The notes beneath the pieces were generated by a model, which saw nothing but the letters and a program-made list of their open reading frames with translations, was not told the origin of the DNA and made no database searches. From Actinomycetes bacterium (lineage in GTDB: Bacteria > Actinomycetota > Actinomycetes > Nanopelagicales > Nanopelagicaceae), in NCBI GenBank assembly GCA_025355665.1, contig JANXZF010000138.1, positions 1 to 64,000 of the forward strand: DNA of 64,000 bases, written 5' to 3'. The position numbers and the translations under genes are program-made. The first letter of the stretch is position 1. Each line of letters opens with the position of its first letter. Shown one piece after another: positions 51,500 to 61,396 of this stretch.

Positions 51500-53540
51500 T
51501 TCCGATTCGGTCTAGGTAGGGAAGAATTCCTCCAAGTACTAACGGCCATCCAGCGCCCAAGAGCATGCCAAGATCCATTTCCGCAGCACTTGAGACAACT
51601 CCTTCGTCGAGCATCATTCGCGCTTCTTCGGTCATGGCGCGGAGCGCGCGTTCGCGAACTTGCTCGGAGGTGGAGGGCTTGTTTCCCTTTTCGACGAGTT
51701 CCATCGCCTTGGGGTTCGACGCATATTTCCCATCTTCGCCCTTGATGTAGAAGGCGCGTACTCCTTCTTTCACAATGCGTTGCATTGTTGGTGATACTCG
51801 ATAGCGAGGACCGAGATCGCGATTAAAGGATTCGGTGACATGGAGCATTACTCCGGGGCCAACGAGGCCAAGTAATTCGAAGGGGGTCATTGGGAACCCA
51901 ATCGCCCGCATCGAATTATCTGCAACTTCGATTGGAGTTCCTTCATCAATGGCATCTGTAATTTCGCCCATGAACCGGGTAAGCAAACGGTTAACAAGGA
52001 ATCCAGGGGAGTCCTTTGTAATTACCATCGTCTTCTTGAGTTCTTTGCCAATGGCAATCGCAGTTGCCGTTGTTTCGTCATTCGTCTCGGTAGTCCGGGC
52101 AATTTCTAGCAAAGGCATGACCGCCACAGGATTGAAGAAATGGAAACCAATCACGCGCTCTGGGTGCTCTAACCCTCTGGCCATATCTCCGGCCATCAAA
52201 GAGGAAGTGTTGGTCGCGAGAATGCACTCTGGTGAAATGATCTTTTCAAGTCTCCTAAAGAGCTCTTGTTTTAGTGAGAGTTCTTCGAATATCGCCTCTA
52301 CGATGAAATCAGATCCGGCATATGCGCTTTGATCGGTGGAGCCTGTTACGAGACTCTTAAGCCGACCTGCGGCGTCTGGTGCCATCCGGTTTTTCTCAAC
52401 TAGTTTGTCGATTTCGGTATGAACCCAAGCAACACCTTTATCAACTCGTTCTTGATCCAGATCAGTCATGACAACTGGGCACTTGAGGTTTCGCACCATA
52501 ATCCAGGCAATCTGCGAGGCCATCAAACCGGCACCGACAATTCCAACTTTTGCCACTTTGCGTGCAAGGGCGGGCTTTGGCGCGCCTTCAACTTTTTTGC
52601 GTTTCTTCTGAATCAAATTGAACGCATATAAAGATGCACGAAGTTCATCGCTCATTGTCAGATCGGCAAGGGTTTGATCTTCAGCATCAAAGCCAGTCGA
52701 CGGCGGCGTTGTTCGCGAGGCCGCTATGAGTTCGAGAGCTTTACGCGGCGCGGCGATATCCGCACCGCCATATTTCTTCTGAGCGGCTGCCTTGCCTGCC
52801 GCGATTGCTTTATCCCAGTTGGGGTCATCCGAATAATCTGCACGATCGATTTTCTTGCTTCCCTTGAGAACACTCGCCGCGAATGCCGCTGACCTTTCGA
52901 GGAAGTCGGCTGGTTCAAAGACTGCATCCACTACGCCGAGCGATAGCGCATCTTTTGCTCTTAACATTGTGTTGTTGTTGAGCGGATTCAAGACGATCAC
53001 CTGTACTGCGCGCTCTGGACCAATCAACTTTGGCAGGAGATACGCCCCGCCCCAACCGGGTACCAATCCCAGGAATACTTCGGGCAGACCCGCCATTGCG
53101 GTCGTGGCCATGGTTCGGTATGTGCAATGAAGTCCAACCTCGAGTCCGCCGCCCAGTGCAAGGCCGTTGATGAATGCAAAGGTTGGAATATCCATTTCAC
53201 CGAGTCGGCGAAATACATCGTGTCCCAATTTGCCGATGGCGACCGCCTGCTCGTGCGAAGCAAGGTGGGCTAAGCCGGTGAGGTCGGCACCGGCAGCGAA
53301 AATAAACGGCTTTCCAGTGATCGCAATGGCCGATGGCTTGCGCGACGCCGCTTCGGTGATGGCCGCATCTAGGCTCTGCAGAGACGCAACACCGAATGTG
53401 TTTGGTCGATTGAAATCAAGTCCATTGTCCAAAGTGATGAGCGCGAGGTTTCCATCAAATTCGAAAGGCTCTAAGGAAATATTGCGAACGAAGGATTTGG
53501 TGACTACCTCTTCTGGTGCCCCTTCAAGTTGAGTAGTCAT
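51441..53540 (-). CDS. Fatty acid oxidation multifunctional protein (enoyl-CoA hydratase / 3-hydroxyacyl-CoA dehydrogenase)
   Basis: Crotonase domain (GADLTGLAHL, NGLALGGGLEVGLHC) plus VGIVGAGLMASQIAW and NTSSLMAGDMARGLEHPERVIGFHFFNPV. Confidence 0.95.
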   Translation of the reverse strand: MTTQLEGAPEEVVTKSFVRNISLEPFEFDGNLALITLDNGLDFNRPNTFGVASLQSLDAAITEAASRKPSAIAITGKPFIFAAGADLTGLAHLASHEQAVAIGKLGHDVFRRLGEMDIPTFAFINGLALGGGLEVGLHCTYRTMATTAMAGLPEVFLGLVPGWGGAYLLPKLIGPERAVQVIVLNPLNNNTMLRAKDALSLGVVDAVFEPADFLERSAAFAASVLKGSKKIDRADYSDDPNWDKAIAAGKAAAQKKYGGADIAAPRKALELIAASRTTPPSTGFDAEDQTLADLTMSDELRASLYAFNLIQKKRKKVEGAPKPALARKVAKVGIVGAGLMASQIAWIMVRNLKCPVVMTDLDQERVDKGVAWVHTEIDKLVEKNRMAPDAAGRLKSLVTGSTDQSAYAGSDFIVEAIFEELSLKQELFRRLEKIISPECILATNTSSLMAGDMARGLEHPERVIGFHFFNPVAVMPLLEIARTTETNDETTATAIAIGKELKKTMVITKDSPGFLVNRLLTRFMGEITDAIDEGTPIEVADNSMRAIGFPMTPFELLGLVGPGVMLHVTESFNRDLGPRYRVSPTMQRIVKEGVRAFYIKGEDGKYASNPKAMELVEKGNKPSTSEQVRERALRAMTEEARMMLDEGVVSSAAEMDLGMLLGAGWPLVLGGILPYLDRIGISEAVCGKRFHPRGVASLP

Positions 53541-53542
53541 TC

Positions 53543-54724
53543 CTATTCATCTCCGTTCCAGTTTGGGTTTTCCCAGATGACGCTGCCACCCATTCCAAGT
53601 CCGATGCACATTGTGGTGAGACCAAAACGAACTTCAGGATGTTCTTCGAAACCTCTTGCAAGATTGAGCATCAGACGAACGCCAGATGATGCCAGTGGGT
53701 GTCCGACCGCAATTGCACCGCCGTAAAGATTTACCCGAGGGTCGTCATCTGCAATTCCAAAGTGATCAAGGAATGAAAGCACTTGAATTGCAAAGGCCTC
53801 ATTGATTTCGAAAAGTCCAATGTCGGAAATATCTAATCCCGCTTTCTTGAGTGCTTTGTGCGTTGAAGGCACAGGTCCATATCCCATGATTTCTGGTTCG
53901 ACCCCGGCGAAGGCAAAGGTGACAAGGCGTGCCTTAATGGGCATGCCGAGCTCGAGTGCACGATCTTCGCTAGCCAAGAGTGCAGCAGTTGCACCGTCGT
54001 TGAGACCGGCCGAATTTCCGGCGCTCACTCGACCTGCAGCTCTAAACGGTGTCTTCAACGCGGAGAGGGCTTCAAGAGTTGTAGTCGGTCGTGGTGGTTC
54101 GTCGGCGGTTGCGATGCCCCAGCCAAATTCAGAACTCCGAGTGGCAACAGGAATTAGATCGCGCTGAATTCCTCCGTTTTCGTAAGCCCTTGCCGTTTTC
54201 AATTGTGAATTAAGCGCATATTTGTCGGCCCGTTCGCGAGTCAGATGGGGAAAGCGATCATGAAGTCTTTCGGCAGTGTTTCCCATTGCAAGCGCATCGG
54301 TTTCAACAATCTTCTCGGCAAGGTAGCGAGGATTGGGATCAAATAAATGACCGATCGGATGGTTACCCATGTGCTCGACTCCGCCTGCAATAGCCAAGTC
54401 GTAAGCTCCCATGGCAATGGCCCCTGAAATCGTTGTCACGGCTGTCATGGCTCCTGCGCACCAACGGTCGATCGAATATCCCGGAACCGTATTGGGAAGT
54501 CCGGCCAACAAGGCCACGCTTCGCCCAATATTCATGCCCTGATCCCCAGTTTGCGTCGCCGCAGCAATGGCCACGTCATCAATTTCGCTCAGGTTGAGCA
54601 GGGGATTTCTCTCGATCAGGCCCCTGAGGACTCTGACCATGATGTCATCGGCCCGCGTTTCGGCATAGAGGCTTCCAGCTTTTCCAAACGGCGATCTGAC
54701 GGCATCGACTAGGACAACTGAGCG
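53543..54724 (-). CDS. Acetyl-CoA acyltransferase (thiolase)
   Basis: VVLVDAVRSPFGKAG, IDRWCAGAMTAV, NEAFAIQVLSF, GGAIAVGHPLASSGVRL; C-terminal CIGLGMGGSVIWE. Confidence 0.95.
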   Translation of the reverse strand, partial: RSVVLVDAVRSPFGKAGSLYAETRADDIMVRVLRGLIERNPLLNLSEIDDVAIAAATQTGDQGMNIGRSVALLAGLPNTVPGYSIDRWCAGAMTAVTTISGAIAMGAYDLAIAGGVEHMGNHPIGHLFDPNPRYLAEKIVETDALAMGNTAERLHDRFPHLTRERADKYALNSQLKTARAYENGGIQRDLIPVATRSSEFGWGIATADEPPRPTTTLEALSALKTPFRAAGRVSAGNSAGLNDGATAALLASEDRALELGMPIKARLVTFAFAGVEPEIMGYGPVPSTHKALKKAGLDISDIGLFEINEAFAIQVLSFLDHFGIADDDPRVNLYGGAIAVGHPLASSGVRLMLNLARGFEEHPEVRFGLTTMCIGLGMGGSVIWENPNWNGDE

Positions 54725-54803
54725 CGACATAGATAATTCCTTCTTCTGGAATGCACTTGAGTGTAGAAGGTTACCCGTCAGTAGGAGAATGCGATACAGC
54801 AAC

Positions 54804-55622
54804 TCAAGCGGGTTTGGTCACTCGCGTCATCGAACTTGATAGGTAGCGTGACAAGACAGCAGTGAGATAGATCGCCCACGCGCCAACTTGGAGCCAGCTC
54901 ATGGTTGTGGCAAAGCCGATTGAACCGCTCAGGACGCTAGCAATGAAGGAATCGGGGGCCATCCAGGAATCGATGTTCCATGCCCGACTCGTCGCACCTG
55001 GTAACCAGCCGGCACTTTGCAAATCACCCAAGCCGTTCGCAAGAACGCCGGCGGCAACGATGATCAGAGCAACTCCAGTGATCTTAAAGAACTTGGCAAG
55101 ATTGAATGAGATCGCACGACGATAGATAAGGAATCCAAGGCCAACAGCTGATGCAAGCCCTAAGACCAGGCCGATGGACGGGGCAAGGGAAGTCTTGACC
55201 GTGCTGAAATTTGTGTAGATAAACAAGGCTGTTTCTAATCCTTCGCGGGCGACCGCAACGAAAGCGGTGACGCCCATCGCCAGAGAGCCTACGTGCACGG
55301 CGTGGTCTACTTTGTTTTCCAGTTCGTGGCGCATGTTCTGCGCGGTGCGTTTCATCCAAAAGACCATCCATGTCACCAAGGCGACGGCGGCAACGGCCAA
55401 ACTGCCAGCGAATATTTCCTCTCCGTGCGCTCCGAGTTGGTGGGAGGTAAAACTTAAGATCGCGCCCAGGCCAAGGCTCAGCAGGAGGGCGAGGGTGACG
55501 CCAATCCATAATGGTCGGCGAAGGTGATTCCTATTCGTCTTGATCAGATAGGCCATCAATATTCCGACGATGAGCGCGGCTTCCAGGCCCTCGCGCAGGG
55601 CGATTATGAAGGTGCTCAACAC
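54804..55622 (-). CDS. FTR1/EfeU-type iron permease
   Basis: Two REGLE motifs: ALREGLEAALIVG and VAREGLETALFIY; seven TM pattern. Confidence 0.93.
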   Translation of the reverse strand: MLSTFIIALREGLEAALIVGILMAYLIKTNRNHLRRPLWIGVTLALLLSLGLGAILSFTSHQLGAHGEEIFAGSLAVAAVALVTWMVFWMKRTAQNMRHELENKVDHAVHVGSLAMGVTAFVAVAREGLETALFIYTNFSTVKTSLAPSIGLVLGLASAVGLGFLIYRRAISFNLAKFFKITGVALIIVAAGVLANGLGDLQSAGWLPGATSRAWNIDSWMAPDSFIASVLSGSIGFATTMSWLQVGAWAIYLTAVLSRYLSSSMTRVTKPA

Positions 55623-55694
55623 GCGCTCAATCTAGAACCTAGGGGTTAATTTCGCAACTCTAGTGTTGCGTAATTGGTCACATGAGTTAGAGCT

Positions 55695-56141
55695 TCACTC
55701 AAGTTGAATTCGGTACTGAACCTTTCCCGAGACCTCGGTGTAGGTGTCATAAAGTCTTCGTGCGACTTCATTTGTCGCGTCCGTATTCCAGTAGATCCGA
55801 CTTGACCCTTCGTTTCTTGCAATTTCAAAAACCGCATCGATCAATTCTCTGCCTAGTCCTTTACCGCGCGTCGTGGGGGAGACATACAAATCTTCTAGAT
55901 AGCAATAATTCTTCCGCGCCCACGTTGAATTCTGGAATGAATAGTGAGCGATTCCCAAAACTTCGCCGGCGGACCCAGCGACGAATCCATAGGAATTGAA
56001 ATTTGGGTCTAGAAGTCGTTCCCATGCCAATTGAATTAGTTCCTCGCTCAGTTCGATCTTGTAAAAATCTAGGTAGCCATGGAAGAGAATTTCCCAACTC
56101 GCTTTGTCCCTGGGTTCAACCGGGCGTATTTGGAATGTCAT
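55695..56141 (-). CDS. GNAT-family N-acetyltransferase
   Basis: LEDLYVSPTTRGKGLGRELIDAVFEIARNEGSSRIYWNTDATN. Confidence 0.93.
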   Translation of the reverse strand: MTFQIRPVEPRDKASWEILFHGYLDFYKIELSEELIQLAWERLLDPNFNSYGFVAGSAGEVLGIAHYSFQNSTWARKNYCYLEDLYVSPTTRGKGLGRELIDAVFEIARNEGSSRIYWNTDATNEVARRLYDTYTEVSGKVQYRIQLE

Positions 56142-56270
56142 CCAGTGAGGGTATCAATTCATGGCCTGGTGGGCGCCGCATTAATAGATTGACCAGTCAA
56201 TAATTTCGCGGCGTGATGAATGGAACGAGAAAGTAGGTCCCGAATCCAGCCATTCCCATAAGATCGCCAG

Positions 56271-57329
56271 ATGAAGAGAATTCGTCGGTTCCTTTGTTGG
56301 ATTCCGATGTTGGCTATTTTGCTTTCCTCATGCAGCATTCTGCCTTCTTCGAACTCCAAGGCTTTTCACCCGACGGGGAAATATGCGATTAGTCCGCAAT
56401 TTAATTTCGCCGGCGATTTTGTGAACGGCCTCGCATTAGTGGATACCAAGACAGGTTGGGGCTTCATTAATAAGTCAGGCAAATTTGTGATAAATCCCAA
56501 CTTCAATGTGGGCGGTGTTTTTTCTGATGGACTTGCCCTTGCGGGAGATAGTCGCACCACCCTTTGGGGCTACATCAACACCTTAGGCAGATACGTGATT
56601 AGTCCACAATTTAGGACAGCTGGGAATTTCTCTGAAGGGCTAGCGGTCGCAGGAAATGACAACCTTTTCGGCTTCATTGATAAATCTGGAAAGTATGTCA
56701 TTCCACGTCTATTCGATGGTGCGGATAATTTTTCTGGTGGATTTGCGGCTGTAAAAGTCGGACAGAAATACGGTTTTATCGACAAGCACGGAAAATACCT
56801 AGTTATGCCAAAGTTCAACGGAGCGGGAAGATTTCATGATGGGCTAGCGGCCATCGAAGTTGGATCGAAGTGGGGATTCATTGATGCAGCGGGGAAGTAC
56901 GCCATCGAACCTCAATTCAAGCACGTAAAGGGCGCTGGACCCTGCTGCGAGTTCGCCGAAGGTTTTGCTGACGGTTTGGCAGCGGTTTCGAATGACGGAG
57001 CCAACTGGGGTTATGTAGAGAAGACTGGAAAGTTTGTCATCAAACCCCAAGTTCGTTTTGGAGAAGATTTTGTCGATGGGCTTTCGGTAGTTAATAATGG
57101 AGCGAGCGCGTCCTTCATCAACAAGCAAGGAAAGCAAGTAATCCGAACTCACTACATGTATGCAAGATCCTTTGCTAATGGCTTCGCCCCCGTGGGAAAT
57201 GGAGCAAAATGGGGATACATCGACCGAAACGGAAAGACGGTAGTCGCTCCAAAGTTCGACCAGGCCGAGAGCTTTGTTGAGGGTTTAGCGGCCGTCGCCG
57301 TCGGAACAAAGTGGGGTTACATTGCTTAA
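56271..57329 (+). CDS. WG-repeat lipoprotein (nine repeats)
   Basis: Lipobox-like LLSSC, then nine units of type GKYVIxPxFxxAxxFxxGLAxVxxxxxWGFIDKx. Confidence 0.92.
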   Translation: MKRIRRFLCWIPMLAILLSSCSILPSSNSKAFHPTGKYAISPQFNFAGDFVNGLALVDTKTGWGFINKSGKFVINPNFNVGGVFSDGLALAGDSRTTLWGYINTLGRYVISPQFRTAGNFSEGLAVAGNDNLFGFIDKSGKYVIPRLFDGADNFSGGFAAVKVGQKYGFIDKHGKYLVMPKFNGAGRFHDGLAAIEVGSKWGFIDAAGKYAIEPQFKHVKGAGPCCEFAEGFADGLAAVSNDGANWGYVEKTGKFVIKPQVRFGEDFVDGLSVVNNGASASFINKQGKQVIRTHYMYARSFANGFAPVGNGAKWGYIDRNGKTVVAPKFDQAESFVEGLAAVAVGTKWGYIA

Positions 57330-57375
57330 CTTGAGCCTGTTGAGGTCTCACTGGTACCTCTGCTGAAAATTCGAA

Positions 57376-57813
57376 CTAGCTCTGGGAAGCCGCTTCAATC
57401 GCACTCGCTATCTGGCGTTCACCAGAATCTCCCCAACCGAGCAATGTATTTGCCTGAGTCGGAGGAATCCAAAGTCTTACGTATGTCCTTCCGGTGATTG
57501 GATCGGCCTTGCTCGGAAAGATTTCATCTAACTGGCAAACCAATCTCACCTGAGCGAACTCCTCGATTCCTGTGACGAGTTGATATCCGAGAAAGTTAAT
57601 GGTCTTGATCGATACTTGGACTTCTTCTTTAATTTCCCGAATAAGAGTCTGGACTGTGCTCTCACCGTATTCCGGTCTTCCGCCTGGGAGATTGAATATT
57701 CCATCATCGTCCAAAATGAGAATTCGTCCGCCATGATCAAAGATGAATCCATAGACTTGTCTGATCTCCAAACCTTCAGGAACGTCAGACTCGAACCATT
57801 TGTAGTTAGTCAC
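57376..57813 (-). CDS. NUDIX hydrolase
   Basis: GGRPEYGESTVQTLIREIKEEVQV Nudix box; start uncertain. Confidence 0.93.
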   Translation of the reverse strand: MTNYKWFESDVPEGLEIRQVYGFIFDHGGRILILDDDGIFNLPGGRPEYGESTVQTLIREIKEEVQVSIKTINFLGYQLVTGIEEFAQVRLVCQLDEIFPSKADPITGRTYVRLWIPPTQANTLLGWGDSGERQIASAIEAASQS

Positions 57814-59113
57814 GTTCAACTTCCTCGGTGGCGATAACGATTGGTTTGCGTTCAAGCAAAGCTGCGGCGATCAAGGGTCCAACAATCCCAGCCTGCCAGT
57901 GCCTTGCTCCTTGTTCAATCAGACTGGATATAACTCCATCTATATCCAATTTCATCGTGGCACCCTCCGGTGAATTCCAGCAAAGTCGGCGCACTAGATC
58001 TGGTGAGATGAGATTTTCTGGCGGGATGGATAGTTCTTCGGCTTTGGCCTCGATAGTGGCACGCGCGTGGGAGAGGGGGGCAAATTTTGCCGGGAATTTG
58101 TCGCGCCAGATCTTGACGGGTGGCATTGAATCGGATTCAGCGCGTAATTGGGGCCAGTGGCTTTCGGGAACAGCAATTCCTGTTCGGATTGCCCCAAGCC
58201 ATTGAGCGGTGTGTTCAAACCAACGAGATCGGGCGCCAATCGGGCGCAGCGCCTTCTCCATATCCGCACGGGTCTTTGGGACATGTATCGCCAATTCCAA
58301 GAGTGCGGCATCGGAGAGGAACTTTCCTGGAGCGAGATCTGCTTCTCGTGCCAATGTGTCGCGTTCGTGCCACAAGGTTTTGATGATGGCCAGTTGATCG
58401 CGTCGCCTTATTTTGTGGATACCAGACGCCCTTCGCCACGGTTCCTTTCGTGGAGCGGAGGGTGGGGATTGGAGGATGGCAGCGAATTCTTCCATTGCCC
58501 AACCCAATTTTCCTTGTGCTTCAAGTAGTTCGCTTATCTTTGAACGAAGTTCGACAAGCAGTTCAACATCGAGTGCGGCGTATGTCAACCACTCATCCGG
58601 TAGAGGGCGGGATGACCAATCGACCGCGCTGTGTTCCTTGGCGAGGGAAATTCCGAGAAGACTTTCCACGAGAGCGCCTAATCCAACGCGAGGCAGGCCG
58701 GCGATACGTCCGCCCAATTCTGTGTCGAACAAGGTGGAGGGGTTGAGACCAACTTCGCGGAGACAGGGAAGATCTTGAGTACTTGCATGCAAAATTACTT
58801 CATCGGTGCGAAGTAGGTCATTGAGTTCTCGGAACAAAGGATGAACTTCGAATGGATTTTGTTGGTGAAAGGGGATCGGGTCGATGAGGTGCAAACCACC
58901 GCCAGTGCGTTTGATTTGAATCAGATATGCCCGTGGGCTGTATTTGTATCCCGATGCGCGCTCGGCGTCGATTGCGAACGCACCGGTGCCTGCCTCCAGC
59001 ATCTCGATTGCATTGCTGAGTTCCTCTTCCGTTGTTATTAGCGGCGGTGTTCCTCCGACAGGTTGAAGGAGCGGCGTTGGGGCATTGCCCTCTTCAAGGA
59101 TCGGCTCACTCAT
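57806..59113 (-). CDS. rnd: Ribonuclease D (3'-5' exonuclease, HRDC)
   Basis: AIDAERASGYKYSPRAYLIQIKR, LHASTQDLPCLREVGL, FDTELGGRIAGLPRVGL, AALDVELLVEL; HRDC-like C-terminal part. Confidence 0.94.
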   Translation of the reverse strand: MSEPILEEGNAPTPLLQPVGGTPPLITTEEELSNAIEMLEAGTGAFAIDAERASGYKYSPRAYLIQIKRTGGGLHLIDPIPFHQQNPFEVHPLFRELNDLLRTDEVILHASTQDLPCLREVGLNPSTLFDTELGGRIAGLPRVGLGALVESLLGISLAKEHSAVDWSSRPLPDEWLTYAALDVELLVELRSKISELLEAQGKLGWAMEEFAAILQSPPSAPRKEPWRRASGIHKIRRRDQLAIIKTLWHERDTLAREADLAPGKFLSDAALLELAIHVPKTRADMEKALRPIGARSRWFEHTAQWLGAIRTGIAVPESHWPQLRAESDSMPPVKIWRDKFPAKFAPLSHARATIEAKAEELSIPPENLISPDLVRRLCWNSPEGATMKLDIDGVISSLIEQGARHWQAGIVGPLIAAALLERKPIVIATEEVERD

Positions 59114-59116
59114 TGA

Positions 59117-59713
59117 TTAGTGTCGGTCACGATTATTTGAATTGACCTTGGGATTGATCGCAGAGACACCGTCGGGAATTGGCGCAAGACCCGACAATTC
59201 GGCAAGGAGTGTGCACCAACCTTCGATATGCGACCGGATATCTTCTGGAGTCTTTATCATCGGAGTCCACGATGCGCGAATTTCAATTTCTGCCTCATCA
59301 CTTTTCGGAGAAAGCTTCCCGAATGAGGCGCTTGCGACTCTCGTGACAGTTCCGCTTGCCGCGACAAATTTGCATCCAGCAAGACTTAGAGATTCAAGGA
59401 GCCAATTCCAGCCAACTTCAGGAAGAAGCGGATCTTCTTGCATGACGACGTCGACATCAGCGCGGACGTAAGTCACGCAGCGGAATTCGCCTTCCCATGT
59501 GTCCTGTCCTCCGGGTTCATGAAGAAGCACGAACCGCCCAGATGCGATTTCATCTTCGTCATCACCAAGAAGCCCGTTGCTTACATCTGCCGAAAATGCA
59601 TAAGCAAACGCTGCTAATTTTTGGGGAGCAGGGACTTCCTCGAGGAGAATTTCGGCACGCGGATGATAAGTACGCAAGACGTCAGAAACTTTTGCGAAAC
59701 CCTTTGCGTCCAC
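59117..59713 (-). CDS. DUF3000 family protein
   Basis: EILLEEVPAPQKLAAFAYAFSADV...GRFVLLHEPGGQDTWEGEFRCVTYVRA; upstream of RNase D. Start uncertain (59713-59782). Confidence 0.88.
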   Translation of the reverse strand: MDAKGFAKVSDVLRTYHPRAEILLEEVPAPQKLAAFAYAFSADVSNGLLGDDEDEIASGRFVLLHEPGGQDTWEGEFRCVTYVRADVDVVMQEDPLLPEVGWNWLLESLSLAGCKFVAASGTVTRVASASFGKLSPKSDEAEIEIRASWTPMIKTPEDIRSHIEGWCTLLAELSGLAPIPDGVSAINPKVNSNNRDRH

Positions 59714-59774
59714 TACCTCAATGTATGGATATTCCTTTGTTAAAGGTGGGAGGCAGGGCGGTAACCTACTGCAC

Positions 59775-60611
59775 GTGGCCATCTTCCTAGCTCTTTTCTC
59801 ATCGTTGTTATGGGGGAGTTCGGATTTTGAAGGCGGTCGGTTGGCAAAGCGATTGCCCGCAATTGCAGTTACTGGAGTCTCTCAAGCGTTCGGATTGATC
59901 TTTGGACTGGTGCTCGTTGTGTCCACGGGGCAGTGGAAGGCACCGGCTTTTGGGCACCATGGATATTTCTTCCCTGCTCTAGTCGCAGGAGTGACTGGAT
60001 ACATCGGACTTGCGTTGCTTTATGCAGGACTGGCCAGCGGTCGTATGGGCGTTGTCTCGCCGATCAGTTCTCTTTGCGCAATCATTCCGATAACGGTTGC
60101 ACTCATAACTGGCGAACACGTTCCGTATCTCAAGGGAATAGGCATCGCCATTGCCCTCACCGGAGCATTCTGTGCAAGCGGGCCAGAGGTATCTCAGGGT
60201 TTGCCACTTCGGCCGGTACTTCTCGCATTTGGTGCAGCGGTTGGTTTTGGCACCGCGCTTACATTCATGGCAAAAGGCTCCGTCTCCAGCGCATTGATGA
60301 CGATGGTGATGATGAGAATCACAACGCTCGTTATCTCATGTTCTATCGCTTTGAAATATCGAGGAGTTGGGGGAATTCAAAAATCAGATCTCCCGAAATT
60401 GGTGTACGTCGGTATGGCAGATTTTTCTGCCAACGTTCTTCTAGGAATTGCATCGACGCACGGCCTAGTTTCGGTCGTGATGGTGTTGGGCTCGCTCTTC
60501 CCGATCATGACTGCCGTACTTGCTTTCAAGATATTGCACGAACGCCTTCATCGAATCCAGTATGTCGGGATAGTTCTGGCCGTACTTGGAGTGGCAGTTA
60601 TCTCGGCTTGA
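59775..60611 (+). CDS. EamA/DMT-family transporter
   Basis: Ten-TM pattern with LLWGSSDFEGGRLAKRLP and C-terminal HERLHRIQYVGIVLAVLGVAVIS. Confidence 0.9.
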   Translation: MAIFLALFSSLLWGSSDFEGGRLAKRLPAIAVTGVSQAFGLIFGLVLVVSTGQWKAPAFGHHGYFFPALVAGVTGYIGLALLYAGLASGRMGVVSPISSLCAIIPITVALITGEHVPYLKGIGIAIALTGAFCASGPEVSQGLPLRPVLLAFGAAVGFGTALTFMAKGSVSSALMTMVMMRITTLVISCSIALKYRGVGGIQKSDLPKLVYVGMADFSANVLLGIASTHGLVSVVMVLGSLFPIMTAVLAFKILHERLHRIQYVGIVLAVLGVAVISA

Positions 60612-61107
60612 TCATCGGCCTTGTGCACGTGTAAAAAATCGTTTCAACGACCAATTCTTCCTCGACTTTCTCGAAGAACTTGAGCAACTGCTCGCGGTTA
60701 ATCTTGTTCTCGCCGCCCGTCTTAGGTGAGATGCTGAGTTCCAGTTGCGAAATCGCACCAGCCGCGAGAAGTTCGGAGATCATGGAGATCCCGCCTTCGA
60801 TGGAAACGGTAGGACCGAATTCTTTTTTCACCCGCTCAATCGCCTCGGTCGCTGGCATCATCCACCAGTGCGCTTTTGGATTGACGTCTAGAAGGCCCGG
60901 ACGCGAGTGCGAGATGATTACGAGAGGAACCGGGGTTGTTTTGTAGCCATCTGCCTTTGCCGTCCTTCCTCCGACGATAATCACGTCGCAAAGCCTTCGT
61001 CTGGCTAAGAAGCGCTCACGGTCAATGGGGGTGGAGATGGCCGCCGAATTACCTCGCAAGCTGCTTGAACCGTCGGCGCCGAGCACGAGGGACGCGATCA
61101 CAGCCAT
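60598..61107 (-). CDS. Pyrimidine reductase-like (RibD C-terminal / DHFR-like) protein
   Basis: SSLRGNSAAISTPIDRERFLARRRLCDVIIVGGRTAKADGY...IEGGISMISELLAAG. Confidence 0.88.
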   Translation of the reverse strand: MAVIASLVLGADGSSSLRGNSAAISTPIDRERFLARRRLCDVIIVGGRTAKADGYKTTPVPLVIISHSRPGLLDVNPKAHWWMMPATEAIERVKKEFGPTVSIEGGISMISELLAAGAISQLELSISPKTGGENKINREQLLKFFEKVEEELVVETIFYTCTRPMIKPR

Positions 61108-61157
61108 GCTGGAACTCTAACCCGTGAGATGTCAGTGGCCATGGCTACCGTTCGTCC

Positions 61158-61334
61158 ATGATCATCGATTGCGACACCTGCGTTGTGCGAGAGATTGCCT
61201 GCAAGGACTGCGTTGTGACATTTCTCCTCGCCCCGATTGAAGACGTGAGCGACAAGACGGCAGATGCCATCGAATTGCTCTCCTCGCGCGGGATTGTGCC
61301 CCCAATGCGCTTTCAGAGGGCTATTCAAGGCTAA
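61158..61334 (+). CDS. Small conserved-looking cysteine-rich protein (58 aa), not in the supplied ORF track
   Basis: ATG 61158 to TAA 61332-61334: MIIDCDTCVVREIACKDCVVTFLLAPIEDVSDKTADAIELLSSRGIVPPMRFQRAIQG; CxxC...CxxCVVT pattern. Confidence 0.85.
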   Translation: MIIDCDTCVVREIACKDCVVTFLLAPIEDVSDKTADAIELLSSRGIVPPMRFQRAIQG

Positions 61335-61396
61335 ATCCAAGGTTTGACACCCTAAATTGGGTTGAGTCGAAAGCCAAGCCCCGTTAGCCTGACCAG

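Noticed and set aside
61098-61340. 80-aa minus-strand ORF in the supplied track
   Set aside because: Antisense to the cysteine-rich 58-aa plus-strand CDS, no recognisable domain; likely spurious.
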